Source: Mactromeris polynyma
Taxonomy: Eukaryota > Mollusca > Bivalvia > Venerida > Mactridae
Length of the DNA stretch: 64,000 bases
Direction of reading: 5' to 3'
Assembly: GCA_032209605.1 (NCBI GenBank)
Contig: JASFXZ010000026.1
Span: 6,262,001-6,326,000 of the forward strand
The notes below the pieces were generated by a model. The model was not told the origin of the DNA, did not search any database, and saw only the letters and a program-made list of their open reading frames with translations. The position numbers were made by a program, and so were the translations under genes. Positions 13,601 through 28,600 of this stretch are shown in pieces; position 1 is the first letter of the stretch; each line of letters starts with the position of its first letter.

Positions 13601-16600
13601 TTTGATATGTTTTTATAGTTGTTTGGATAGTTTCAAGTGATCGAATGTCAATATCAAAGCACTGACTTCATCTTGCTGTGTCTAATATGTTTAATGTTTA
13701 GCTTTGTTGTGGCAATGTTCGCAAATTTAACGAAATCAATCAAGTGGCATTATATTGGCTATAATAATTTCACACGTTCACAGTAGAACATTTTTATATG
13801 CTTAACGATTGAAAATAATTCCTCTCATTTTTGTGATGCAGTAACATTTCTGCTTATAGAACGTCTAAAAATAGCCAGTTCACATTCCTCTTGACATGTG
13901 GAAATATCCACTTGTTAAGTGTACAGTTGCATTATTATTGTATAGTTGATGTGTTTGATGATGTTTCATATTACAAATTATTTATTCTTTGAGCAATTTT
14001 CAAGATAACTTTTTAGGGGGCAACATTTCTGACATGCTAAAATGTGTAGACTGCCCATCTCCATCATGTATACATAATCATTATGCATTATGTTAGGATC
14101 AATATATAACATTTTCGACATAAACTTATTAATTTAGTAATTTGCCTTAAATTTCGTACTCGACACATTTATATATATGCCAAACCAATTTTAGTTTCTG
14201 CCACCCTATTTTTTCCTAACCGTTTTTTCCCCATTTTATCCATGGATTTTTCTGCCTATGGCCAAACCTGTCCAACCCTGTTTGAGGTAATATGTCCCTG
14301 AGACTGTCCATGTTTATATGTGTAGTAGAAACATATTTGTAGTTGATGTTAAACAGTCCAATTTGATATCAAAGCTTCTTTGAATGTGTCTATAACATCT
14401 GTATATGACAAATTCAGATTTCTCGTCTTTCTGGAAAATTTCAATAACTTGTTATTTCTTTCAGAAGCTGAGGACTGTGAATTCCTTACCCCAGAAGCTC
14501 AGTTAGATGAACACTCACCGAAGGCAACACGCACGCTGTTTCTCGGCAATCTCGATAAAGAGATATCTATAGAAGAACTGAAGGAAAGGCTCGAAAAATA
14601 CGGCGACATTTTGGTGAGTACTTGACTCGAGCATTTAAAACTTCCTACTGTGCTGTGATTTTTTTTTAAAAATAATTTGGGAAAACAAGAGCATGGCTAT
14701 TTACTTATAAATGTTTTAATTTTCTGCTGTTGCTGAATGTAGTTTTACTCTTCCCTCTTTCATCTCAAAGCGCTCTTTTAAGGATGGTAAAAGAAGTCTG
14801 TAAAAAAAAAAAATTGAGAAAAATGGAGGCTTTTTTGCTAGGGGAAACAGCTGAAATTCGGCAGTAAAATTGAACAAAAAATATCACTGCTGTGGATCAG
14901 ATATTTTGACAAGTGTTCTCTGTTTGCAAATATTTACAAACAGAATTGTGTAAGCTGATTCATAATTCAAGTGAATTAATTGCTTACCAAGTGCGCTTAT
15001 ATATTCAAACGACTCTCGCAGACTTGGAACTCTCCGAATAATTCCAAGACAAGGCAATTCACGAAATAAAGTTGATTTATGATACTTTTTGTCCCTTACT
15101 TTTTTATTTAATTTAGAAAAGTTTTGAAGCCTGGTTTCTGCTGTATTTATGTACTTGTGCATATGTTTCATTGCCAAAGCAAGTTTTTCAAAATTCTGTT
15201 TTATAATTTAGGATGTCGATGTGAAACGACAAGGAGCGATTACAGCATATGCTTTCATTCAGTTTACTGATATAACAAGTGTTGTAAAGGCCTTAAAGGA
15301 CCTGGATGGAACCACATGGGGTTCAACAAAGCTAAAGGTAAATATCTGAAGAAATCTGTCAATTTGTTAAATGATGTTGGATTTTGTTAAGTCATTTACA
15401 ATCAGTACAATAAGTTGGGAAGAAAAAGCCAAACATTATAATTATTATCATTAATGTTAATGAGCTAGAGTGGGCCTCAAAAATTCTTGCTTCTGCATTT
15501 TGCTTTGACATTTGTTTTACCAAAGTCGGACCTTTTAGGGCCAAGGGTTGATCTGAGTGTACCTATTGCTGAAGCTATGTGTAACAATATAGGGAGGATA
15601 GGGGTAGCACTGGTTGCTAGGTTGGTAACCAAGGTACCCATCTGAAATATTGTTGAAAAACAGCGCAATATTCCAATGCAGACAAAAAAAGGAGTTGTCT
15701 TGAAGGATTTGGTGTTAATGAATGTTTGTCTTAAGTGTAGATCTCAGTTTGCACATGTGTTAATTAGAATGCATGGAACTTCACAGGGTGGGATTGCCAA
15801 CATATTGTTCCATGTGGTGAAAAGTTTTTACAGTATCAGTAGTTGAATTGGAAGCAGTTCGGTAATAGTTAAAATGTCAAGGTTTTTAAAAATTTGTGCA
15901 CTCTGGACCGGGATTTCTCGCGTTTACACCAGTGCTGTTAAACTATCCTACAACCCCTTTTATAGAATGAATCTCGTGCTGATGATGTCACAGCAAAATA
16001 CAACTTGAATGAATTTGTATAATAACAGGTTATTATAAGTAAAAAGTCCTTAAAACATTAGGTGTTTCATTAAATCTCGTTTTTTTCTTAAAAAAGGTAT
16101 GCACGAAAAAGAATCTATCACTGGCTTTGTTAACAGATGGAAACTATCCTTACCGAAAGCTAGTGAAAGATTCTTATAGTCTGTGTGATCAGTCACCAAG
16201 CCTTGTATATATACAAGTCATGTACTATGATGTTTCATTGAGATTATTTTGAGTACTAAGCTTAAATCTTGCATCAGATATTTTTCATCGATGAACATGA
16301 AAAAAATTGAGTCGCTGCATTTTTCATGAATCGATCGCGTAACTGCAAACAAACAATTTTGTAAGAATGGCCTTAAGTATTATAATGTGTCTTATATTCA
16401 GGCAAGATGTGAGCTAATGAACATACACTCCGAACCTACACATATGGCCCCTTTTTTGTAATAATACAAAAATGTGCCCCTTACCAAGATAAGATGGGGT
16501 CACTATTTGACATACTGTTATATTACATGATATTCAGTGTTCTAGATATGTTCTGATAAGCTTATAATGTCACGAGCTGAATTCTGTTTCTGTTAATGAT

Positions 16601-19600
16601 TTCCTAAGAAGGTGAAAAAAAAAATTGGATTGACTTACGATGAAGTAAGATATACTTGAAAGCAAATTTGGTTTTTATTCGGTTGTTGCCTGGATATGAA
16701 TGTACTAGACTACGCCGGGGAGAAAATGGGAGTGAATTTAGATCTCTAATATTGTAGATCAGCATTTAGTTTACACATTGATTTAGAGATGAAAGTGAAA
16801 GAAGCCTGTCTACTTCTTGATTTATTTCATGTAGGTAGACTAGTTTCACTTTCACCTCTCAAAATGAACTCAATAAGGATGGTTGCGTAAATTTATTTTT
16901 GAGGTTAGTTGATAGGCATTCCTGCTTGCCATTGTTTGATTTAAGGTTTTAGCAATTTGTGGTTTTAAAGTTGTCATCACAGGAAGACACAAATGGTTGT
17001 AAAATGACTCAATGTAAATCACTGATTGGTATTTATTGCGTTCAACCTGGTAATGTGTTTGTAAATTATGCATCATCAGTATAAAGGGATGGACAGCTTT
17101 TAAAATGTTTTATAGTATTTATTTGTGTTCATAGTTTACTCTGGGTAACAATGCAGATTGGAGAATGTTGCATACTGGGTGATATTGCCCACTGGGTTGT
17201 AATTCATATTGGGTGATATTGCATCCTGGCTCTGTCCAGTATCATGCATATATATTTACTGATGTTATATATTGTTTCTACTTGCAGGTCGGGTTTGGTA
17301 AGAGTATGGCCACACCAGTTGTATGGTTAGGCAATCTCGCTGACACAGTACATGAAGGTTTCCTCTGTAAACAGTTTGCACGTTTTGGAGCCCTTAGTCA
17401 CACTGTTGTGGACCGTGAAACCCATAAAGGGCTTGTGTTTTTCATGAACGTAGAAAGTGCTCAGTACGCTTTGCCAGAAATGAGAAACAGAATCTGGAAT
17501 GGAAAGAAAATACATGTAAGCTTCCTGAGCAAAATAGTTATTACGAATGCTAATTTAATACTATAAATTTTTGAACATTAAATTGAAACTTTTCCATTCT
17601 GCGTCCATTACTATAAACTTAAAAAGGACAGCATGTTTACATGGATTTATTTACAAGAACAGTTTGTTCTTGGTGTTCTGTCGTCATATGTTTTTTTCTG
17701 GAATATCATTGATGGCTTCAGTATAACTTCGTTATATTTGTAGCAAGATTTCTATGTATTAAACGAAATTTAATTATTTTATATATATTTTTTTACAGAT
17801 TGACTATGCTAGTCGTGATTGTCAGGAATCATTTTTCAAAAAGATGGAGCAGTCTGGACAGTTACGACCAGGCGAACGCCCGGATGCACGCTGGATGCAA
17901 AAACAAATGGCAGATAATCCACATTGGGACGAAGCGTAAGTGACATGCTTGAAGTTACTTCAGTGTTTGATGCAATTTAGTTTGTTATGTTTAAATCAAT
18001 TGTTTGTGCATCAATTGTGAGACTGGATTGAAGACTTAATATAATCACTCTTGATGATTACTTCCCGGGGTACTAACCAGTAGTTACATCTTGTTCAGGG
18101 GTTGTAAAGTCAATCTCCCCGAAGGCGGATCTCGAGCTCACAACCTTCAGATCAGGAGGCAGAGGCTCCACCCCTCAATCACTATGCTCCCTTTATATCT
18201 TTATATAAAGAATATTCAGTTGGACCTCGTTCATTCAAATTAATGGGGTCCGAAATTTTATTTCGAATAATGCATGGTTTCAAATGGCCCATTTCAATTC
18301 CACGTGCAAAATAAGAAGATTCATCGGGACTTGATATTTATTTTGGATTATTCCAAGTTTTCGGATTAAAGAATAAACGAGGTCTGACTGTATTTGGTAT
18401 GAATGGGGAATTAGTTTATTCGTGCGCTGTGTACTAATTATGGGTGTGTTGACTTATATCTAAAACTGCCACCTTATCATTTTCTACAATAATAGTAAAT
18501 TTAATCAGAATGACCTTTCGTTATTTTCCTTCACACACAATTCATGGAAGCTCATAATCTGTCTTTCTTTGAACTTATTATGTGTGGTATATTAGGGATT
18601 TTTTGGGTTAATTATGAACCATTTTGGTAAAGTAGTGGATCTTTCGTTGTTCTTAATTAGGAGCCACTTTTGGTGAAATTATTACAAAAAGAGATTTTTA
18701 TTTATTTATAAAAAATAATCCTTATATTACAGATTTGACCCTAATACTTTACAACAACAACAACAACAACAACAACAACAGCAACAACAACAACACAACA
18801 AAAGGGGTGCATTCAACCAATTTGGTGCACGTGCACGTGGAAGATTTCAGCGTGGACGAGGTTTCTTTAGGGGTCGAGGTGGACCCTCTTTTGAAGGGGC
18901 TTACCCAACAGAAGAATTTGCCATGCGCAGGAAGTAAGTAACAACAAATTTTGATCACCGCTTAAATTCGCTAAGATAGTCCAAATATTTTGCAAAAGCA
19001 TTAATCAAGAATAACTTGTGAATCGTTCCATGTGTTCTTGTTAAACTAACCCACAAATTGTTTCGTTTTTCCAAAATTCTTATCTAGCATACATAATGTC
19101 AAAATGAAGGTCACATATATACCTAGCCATGTGGCTTTAGTGTTATAGGTGTGTATGATTGAAATAATCTCTGTTGAATGACAATCCTACCTACTGTGGT
19201 TTTTTATTGTCTGATAAAATAGCTGTAGCATAGTCTCTTATCAAGTTGTCAACTATTCTAGTTTCAGCATTGAGTTTAGTTCACCTTCATAAAATCTGAT
19301 TTTTGTTGTTTGTGGTAGCCCATACGTTTATCATTTAAAAATGTATCATCAGGAAATAAGTACAATTCACTGATAAATGTGTGGTTTTTCGCCTCAGGTG
19401 TGTATTTGTGACTCACTGAGGTTTTGAAGATAAATTATTCACTGTTTGTAAAGTATGTTTAGTAGTCAGAACGCTTGTGGTAATAATGATTTCTTAACTG
19501 ATATTGCTGATTTTGCCCTTTTGTTTCATTAATCGTTGCTAGATGTGAAATCAATTTGTTGCTGTTTTCTGTCTATTTGATTTACATGATGTTTATTGAA

Positions 19601-22600
19601 ACTAATTTATAATACTTACAGACAATTTGACGAGTTCAGTCAAGGAAGTGGACCTTACTTGGAGGATGATTATGAACAAGCATTACGTGAATATGGACAT
19701 AGTCAGCGAGAACGACATGAAAGATCAAGTCAGAGCCCTCCGGGCTACGATGAAGTGTACTATGAGCGAGTCGAGCGTGGATCACAAAGTGGACATGACT
19801 TTGAATATGATAAACGTAGATTTGGATCATATCGTAGTTTAAGTCCTAGTAGTGATCGTGAAGTAGACGTAAACGAGGAAGACTTTAGATACAAACCACG
19901 AACTCCTAGTGTTGAACGATATTATTTTTCTAAAACTTATGAAGAGAATCGTTCGCGAGATCGGTCTCATAGTAGTGATAGTGAACAGCGGTTTAGACTG
20001 TCATCTGAAGTGGTACGCAGGCGAAGTCGGAGCAGGTCTCCAACTTTGACCAAATTGAAAAGAACCAATGAATTACCCAAATCTTATCGATCTCATTCCC
20101 CGCCAACCGTGACGGAGGAAGAAGCATATTATCACAGTGATAATAGCCCAACTGACTTTGAAAGTGCTTACAGAAAATTCGGGGATTATAAGAAAAGACC
20201 AAGTTCTAGTAGTGTTGAAGGTGATAGAAAGAGTGGTGTGCTAATTAACACTGGATTAAGAATTGAAATAGAATCTAAGTCTGAGGAGCGATCGTCACGG
20301 AAACGCTCTTATGATCAGCTGTCACCAAAACGTTCAGACTCATTACATAGACTTGATAGGCAGCATAGTCGTGGAAGTCGAGCAGACTCTTTGTTTGAAC
20401 ATGATCGTGGTGAAAAACTCACGGCTAAGGACCTTATTTCCAAGGTTCAACGATTAAGGACAGAAGTGAACGAAAGACTAGGTGTTAAAGATAGTCCAAG
20501 TTCAAGTTCAAATAGTGATCTTGACCCATCTACGCTTACTGAAGCAGATATCTTGAAGTTACAACGTGAAAAGAGTAAGTTGTTACAAAAGTTAACATTA
20601 ATGGAAGAAAGTGGTAATATAAGTGACAATGAAAGTGATTCACGGCATGGATCTAGTAAAAAAGCACGTTTAGATGTTAAATACTTACAAAAAGAGAAAC
20701 TTAAAAAGATCGACGAAAATAGCCGCAAACAATTGGAAGCACAGCGGAAAAAAGAACTTCTCAGGGATTATAAGAAGTCTAAATCTTTAACTGAGTCAGT
20801 GAAAAAAGATATAATGGATTATAGTGAGGAAGATAGTTATTCTTTGAATTCTCCGCGGGAATATCCTTCTGGATTTATGCCAAAGAAAAGGCGAAAGGTT
20901 GAAGGTGATAGTGAGCGTAAAATTAGGTCATATCGAACAAGACCTGATGATGAACAAGGATATAGTAGTGACGATGATAAAGAAAGATCGGATTTATTAA
21001 GACTTAGTGGTGCCCACTCGGATATGTATTCCTCAAAATCACGAACAGTGTCCAGTTTAGATGCGCGATTAGAAAGTGCAGAATTTGCTTCACATTCGAA
21101 GGAAGATTCTCGTCGAGTGTCCTCAGGTAGTGACAATAATAAAGAGCATAGTGAACACAGTGGCCGCAGACATCGGCGACATAAAAATAAAGAAACTCAT
21201 ATAACACCGTTAATTCCACTTGGTGATGACATTATGCCTGATCCAGAGACCTGTGACCCACGGTCGTCATGTAAAAAATGTGAGCGACCGTTAGTTCTAC
21301 CATTACCAGATTTTGCTCAATTTATTCAGTTTTCACCATTACCTTCTCCTCATCACTCTCCAGAACGTGATCTCCCATCGGATAGTGGAAGGGACAAGTT
21401 GCGCAAATCTGCAGCAGATTCGGGTAACCCTGAAACATATCAGTCCCCATGTTTCTCTCCTCAAAGCAGTAGTAGCAAAACGCATTCACCTTCTCAATCA
21501 CCGAGTGGTTCTGGATCAGACACTAAAGCAAATACTAACTCAGACAGCGCTAGTGGAGAGTTACCTCTGGGTTTTCCAGTTGAAACGGAACAACCTGATC
21601 CTGATGCTAATAAGATTGATAGTTTAGATTCAAATCCAAATAAAGTTGCCACAGTGACAAAAGATAATGATGATAGTTTTTCTGACAATAATAGTGATGA
21701 TAACTTAACATCTGATAATCTATCAATAGAAGAAAGGATTAGGCAACTTGATGAGAAATGGAATAGGGCCCAGGCTGTTGTTACACACAAAGTGGTACCT
21801 GATGTAGACAGTATGGTAAATAATAGTGTGACTTCATCAGCATCAGCTTTATTAACTCCATTCACTAGTTCACAGTCGATAACAACTGCAGTAGCTAGTC
21901 CGACCACCTCATCTCTATATTCTAAATACAAGATTAGGAAGAGGAATGATGCAACTGGTTCTGGGTGTGAGAAAGGAGAAGGGCCATCTGAAATTGTTGC
22001 AACTGTTTTATCAAAGTCTAGTATATTTGACCAAGATAGTAAACGATTAGGGCAGATAAATGAACCTACGGACAATATTAAGGAAACATCTCCCTCAATT
22101 GACAATTCCTCAAAGTTATATAGTTCTTGGAATAAATTGGAAATTAAAGAAAATCCTATGGTTACTGTTCCTGGATCATTAATGGATAGACTGGGACAAG
22201 GGAGTAATGGTTCCTTTCCAACTCTAACTGTGAATACTTCATTTCCAAGTTCTACCAATGTATCTATGATCAAATCTGACCCTTTGAATTCTAGTTTATA
22301 TGATAATAGGACTTCCAAACTTAGTCCTTTGCCGCCACTGGATTTACCTGGTGTTTCAGAGAAGAATATTTTATCTGTGTCACCATGTAACAAGGATGAT
22401 AATAAGCCTAATTATGACTACTCTACTATTATTACAGATAAGTCTCCGAAGTTTGAAAAGAATGGGTTGGGAAGTGAATTAGATTTGACTGAGAAACCAA
22501 TTGTACCAAAGTCTATATTGAAAAATAGGAGTGATGATTCTTTAAAAAATTTAGATGCGCTTGAAAATAGTGTTGAAGTACAGTTATGTGCAACATCTGA

Positions 22601-25600
22601 TATTAAATTAGAAAATGGTTATGATGAGAAGAAATGTGATATTGAAACTAAGGACTTATCTGATACTGGTTATAAGTCTTTGGACCATTTATCTAATAGT
22701 GTTGACACTGTCCAAATGAAATCAGAGAAGTCTTCTGTGGAACAAATGGATACTTCAGATATTGTTGATGATGTTAGTGGGAAATCTACTACTGAGATTA
22801 TTAAATCTGAAGCAGTTGATACAAATAAAAATAAATCTGTATCAGGGAATGAAGAGTCCAACAAAATTATTGCAACTAATCCTGAAAATTCATGTGACAA
22901 ACCCAAAGTAGAGATGAAAATGACTGATAATAGACCTGTTGACATCCCGAGCATTAAGATTGAAGAGTCGCCTGGAACATGTTCATTGAAGGAAGAACCT
23001 AAATCCGACATTAAAATTGAAAAGGTTGAGGTTGAAATGGAAGTTGAAACCTCCAAAGAGAAGGTTAAAGTTGAAGAGAAAGTAACTGTTGCTAAGACAT
23101 CAGACAAAGAAAAACACACTAGTAAGGAGGCAAGCAAATCTGAGAAAGATAGTGCTTTTAAAGAGCCAAGTCATAAGAAGCCAAAATTGTCAAAGGAAGG
23201 TAGCAAAGATAAAAAATCTGACCACAAAGAGGATAAGCATAAGAAGAAAGATTCTGAAAAGAAAAGTGATTCTGGTCATAAATCCAGCAGTGATAAGAAA
23301 GATGAGAAACATAAGGACAAACACAAGTCTAAATCTGACAAAGAGAAGAAAGATAGTGAAAAGAAATCTAAAGACGAGAAGAAAGATAAGGAAGAAAAGA
23401 AGAAGAAAATTGAAAAGAAAGAGAAAGAAAACAAAGATGATAAAACCGAAAAGGAGTCAAAGGATGAAAAACATTCCAAAGAAAAGAAAGAAGACAAGTC
23501 AGATGAAAAGAAGAAAGAAACTGAAAATAAAGAGAAAAGTAGTGATAAAAAGGAGAAGAAACATGAGAAAAAGGAAGGACACAAACATGACAAACACGGA
23601 TTAAAGTCACCAGATAAAAAGTCCAAGTCTTCCCACAAAGAAGATGAGAACAAAGACTCCAAAGACAAGTCCAAGGAAACATCTGTCAAGGAGTCCACTC
23701 CAAAGGAAAGTGTTCAAAAAGATGTGGAGAAAGACAAACCTGACAAGGACAAAAATGAGAAGAAAAGTGAGTCATCAAGTAAGAAAGAGCACAAGAGTTC
23801 TTCACATAAGGCGAAGAAAAATCGAGATGAAAGCAGTAAGAAAGTGAAAGACGAGAGTCAAGAAGGTAAGAAGAAAGAGGAAAGTAAGTCAAAAGAAGAT
23901 GACAGCAAGAAGATTAAAGATGAAGCTGAAAGTAAGAAAAATAAAGACGACCATAATGAGCATAAAAAGAAAGATGAAGGTGGAAATAGGAATAATAAGG
24001 ATTCCCCTGACAAGTCAAAAGATGTTAACAGAAAAGGAAGTGCAGACAAGAAGAGTTCTGAGAAAGGGAAAGATAAAACTAGTGGTGGGGAAAAGTGTAA
24101 AGAAGAAAAGACTAAAGGTAAAGAAAAAGAAAACAAAGACAAAGACCCTGATCATTCAAAATCAAAATCGAAAAATCAGTCTTCGAGTTCTGAAACAAGT
24201 GAGAAACCTAAACCTCAAGCAAGTGAAGCAAAAGTTGAAAGACATAAATCTGATGATAAAGAAGAGAGCAAGAAGTCAGAAAGTAAGACAGAAGATAAAA
24301 AGAGCAAAGATGGTGACTGTTCTAAAAATGCAAGTTCGTCAGTTAAGAAATCCAGCAGAGATTCTGATATTCATAAGAAAAGTGCATCAAAGAGTGAAAA
24401 GCCCAACAAACCTAAATCTGATGGTAAATCTGATGGTAAAATTGATGGCAAATCTGATAGTAAATCTGATGGCAAATCTGATAGTAAATCTGATGGCAAA
24501 TCTGATAGTAAATCTGATAGTAAATCTGATGGCAAATCTGATAGTAAATCTGATGGCAAATCTGATAGTAAATCTGATAGTAAATCTGATGGCAAATCTG
24601 ATAGTAAATCTGATAGTAAATCTGATAGTAAATCTGATGGCAAATCTGATAGTAAATCTGATTGTAAATCTGATTGTAAATCTGATGGTAAATTTGATGG
24701 TAAATTTGATGGTAAGAATGAGTTGAAGATTAAAGAGAAAATTGAGAACGATCACAAAAATAAAAAAGAAACGCCACGGAAGAGAGAGAAAGAGCAGCCT
24801 GTATATAATGGGTTGACAGAAGAAGATCTGGCTATATTTGCTCAGTTTGCTGATGAATCTTGTATATCTATGTATGATAAAGTTAAAAGGCGATCTACTG
24901 AGAAAAAACTGCATCATGAAAGGGAACATGAAGAACAAAAGAAATTGATATGTGAGTACAAGAGAAAGTCTATTAAGAAGATGGACCTTAGTGATATATC
25001 AGAAAGCAGTGAGTTAAGCTCTGATGAAGAGAGGAAAAAATTGGCACAAAACAACAAGAAAAAATATGCATTCTCTTCCGGTGATAGTGAAAGTTCAACT
25101 GACCCAGCATCATCAATTTTACAGAAGAAGACTAAAACTAAAACCCAATCAAAGAAGCCCAAACGTATCCTTGACATATACTCATCTGATTCTGAAGAAG
25201 AAGAAATGAATGTGAATACTCCATCGAAGAAATCAACCTCACTTAAGAAGAAGAAGGCTGAAGTTCATCGAGAAAATGATAACAAATTTGATTTTGATAG
25301 TATCAGTGACTCGGATAACAAGACCAGCGCTACACAACAAGCTAAAGTAAAGACTAAACCTAAAATTAATAAGAAGCAGTCTAAACCAAAAACTGAATTG
25401 AAACCTCTACCAAAAACTGATAAGAGAGATGATATTGATAAGAAAAAACCAAAGTTACAAAGAAAGGACCTTAGCTTCAAGGATCTGTTTGACGATTCTG
25501 ATGAAAGCCTGAGTATGTTGTCAGATTCTGACAGTGACAGTGATATTATGATAGCTTCAAAGTCCAAGAAGAAGCCATTCCTGAACTGCATTGACAAAAA

Positions 25601-28600
25601 CAATAAGAAGAAATTACCAAGAGGTAGTTCTATTTACACATCATCAGAAGATAGTGAAAGTGAAGAGGAGTTTAAACCCATGTCTCCACCTAAGACAACA
25701 GTTCTGCCAAAGAAGCCTGAGAAAAAGGTTACACCATTCAAAGAACCTCTACGTAAAGAGAGTGACTCCAGTACTTCTGATACAGACATCAGTTTCAACA
25801 AGAACAAGAAGGGGACCAAGAAGAATACATTGGACAAACAGCATCTGAACAGTAGCTTCGACAGTGATAGTTTCCTTTCAGATCTAGAATTGAGCAGCAA
25901 GCCTGAAAAGATTGAGGTAAAACATCAAAAAGATGATAGACTTAATAACAAAATTGAACATGACTTATTTTCTTCATCTGTCCTTGAGAAGAGCCTGAAG
26001 AAGCAGAAATCAAAGGAAAAATTGGAGAAGAAAATTCATGAGTTTAATAATAAGAAGTTACGTGATATCATTACTGATGATGGACAATTTGAGAATCTAT
26101 CAAAGTTGGATATGACTAAAGTGTATTCTGAAACAATGTATGGGAAGGACACTCTCATTAATTTAACAAACAAAGATAACTTGCCACCTATTTTGGAAGA
26201 CATTAGTAAAGAGCCATTATTTAAATTAGGCATGGATTCTGTAAGAAATGACATTCCTACCTTAAAAGATATCAATTTGGAAGAAAAATTCGGAAAAATG
26301 AAAAACAAGAAGCACAAGAAAGAAAACAAAAAGAAAAAGAAGAATAAGGAGAAGAGTGGTAAGGAATCTTCAAAAGAGAAAATTGAAGGTAGTAATAACA
26401 AGATAAATGAAATAAAGCAAGATAGTAACCAGAAAAGTCTGGATCAGGCTGACAGTTTAAAACATGACTCTGATCTTGAAAATGCTGCTAACTCGGTGAA
26501 CCGGAATTTATTTGATGAGATGAAAGCAAAGATATCACCAGAGAGCAAAAAGAAAAACAGGAAAGAAGGCAGCAAACCAATCATAGAGAAACCAGTTGCA
26601 CACTATGAAGAGAGATTGTCTGATTCAGATTTCTTGTCTGATTCGGATAAGAAGAAAATGCATAAAGGTGACAAGGGTGTAGATAGATCTAATCCCAGTA
26701 AAACAATCAGTTCAGATGTTTTTGATTTCCAGGAAGAAGACAGTAAGATAAGACCACTCAAAGAGTCTCATATGAAGATTTTAAAGCCTGATTGTTATGA
26801 TGTAAAGGTTAGTGGTGATCATGACAAAGATGTTGAGACACATGCTCCTGTTGAGATACAAGGTGTTGAAATAGAATACACTACTGATGAGTTAGACTAC
26901 AAAGATGATGGTAATGTTTGCCCAGAGGTAGAAACTACAGAAGTGGTCATAGAAGAGGCTGCTGATGTGAAAGTGGAAAAGGAGAAGAAACCACGCAAAC
27001 GAAAGGGCCGAAAGAACAGTGGGAAAGATGTAAATGAAGGACTCGGTGATTTTACTGAGGAGGCTGTTTCTAGCTTGTCAATGGAAAGTAAAGATCACCC
27101 TAGTGTTCAGCCTGAGATTGTGCCCTTTGAAACACCTGTTTCAGATGAGCAGGAATTGGTAATAGATGAGGGTGTATCTCTCCATATTGATCATGAGGAT
27201 GAAAAAGCTGTAGAATCCATCGTGAATGATGAAAATGATGAAACTGCAAAGGCTGTTGAATCCATATTATTGGATGGAATGCCTGGTATACCAGCATATG
27301 CTGACAACATTCATATTTCTGAACCAGTTGAACCAACTCCACAACTTGATCAGAATTATCTTCAGCCAGAATTTGCTCCTGGTTTACCAAATCCAGTGCC
27401 TCAGGTTGGCACCGAGGTTGAAACCTCTACCGCTAATTCACCACTTAAGGGTAAGAAAGGGAGAAAAGGCAGAAGAACAAAGTCTGGGGAAGGAGATGCA
27501 TTGCTTAATGAGAATTCCAACAAACTAGTTGATGATGTGAAACCATTTGATATATTGGGCGAAAGTGCATTTACAGATATTTCTAGTTCAATTGATCAGA
27601 ACGATGATGATGATGATGGAGGCAGATTGCAAATTGACTTTGATCCACCCAAGCCAGAAGCAAAACAAAAGAAACCAAGGAAACCTAAGCAGACTAAGGT
27701 TAATAAAATGAATCCTGACGCTGCTGCTCTTGCTGCAGAGAATAAGCTTGATCTATTTGGCAATTTCAGTCAAAGTCAAAACAAAGATGAACTTAATAGA
27801 GATTCCCTTAGCAGTGAAAATTCTGAATTAGAGAGGACCAAGCATGAAGATCTGCTGTTCATGGATCGTGAGGATCAGAGGCATGATTCAGACATGATGT
27901 CCCCTGATGAAAGATCAACATCAGATGATTTGACCAGCCCTGATGTCGTCAAAGTTAAACCAAAGAGAGGACGTAAACCAAAGAATAAGGATCCTACTAG
28001 TGCTCCTATTCCCAGAACAAATTCTCCAAGAACAACGAGAACATTGTCTCCACGGTCTCCTCGTAATAACTTTGATCCTCGTTCTCCTGATCCCAAACTG
28101 AATGGTCCTAAGAACCTGATCATTGATGAAGGTAATAAAGCTGGTACTAATGTATTTGACTTTGATGAAAATGATGAGACAGCTTCGAATGTGGTTCAAC
28201 CTGCTCAAACAACCCCTGCCAAGCAACGTAAACCAAGGCAGAGAAAAAAGGGTGAGCCTGGTCTTCAAAGTCCTGATAATCGTGGTATGTTCTCAAGCCC
28301 AGAACACAGTGACAAATTGGTAATTGGAAGTCCCTTCAGTCCAGACCATAAGATGGCTAATAACACATGGGAAAAGAAGGGTTTGTTCTCGCCATCATTC
28401 CAGCCAGAAGAACAGAAACTGGAAGTCAAGTCAGTAGCTGATGACAAACCCCCAGAGCCCTTGTTTAAAGCTTTCTTTGAGGCCAAATCCAAAAATGAAA
28501 AAGAACCAGATAAAGTTAATCCATTGCTTGCAAAGAAAGGTGTTACAGCTTCTAAAGAGAGTGAAAATAAACCTCCATTAACCCCTGCGCAAATTATGAG

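Larger units (their letters stand above)
17936..18732 (+). other. SPEN intron i-j
   Basis: 797-bp intron carrying a tRNA-like SINE remnant (about 18095-18190, minus orientation) followed by a pogo-like MITE (18217-18390). Confidence 0.85.

Noticed and set aside
21494..22393. Long minus-strand open frame inside spen
   Set aside because: It is antisense to a firmly identified coding exon with biased Lys/Ser/Asp codons; no domain or splice support.
23899..24938. Several other-frame open frames over the Lys-rich and KSD-repeat part of spen
   Set aside because: Low-complexity shadows of the repeat, which lacks stops in most frames.
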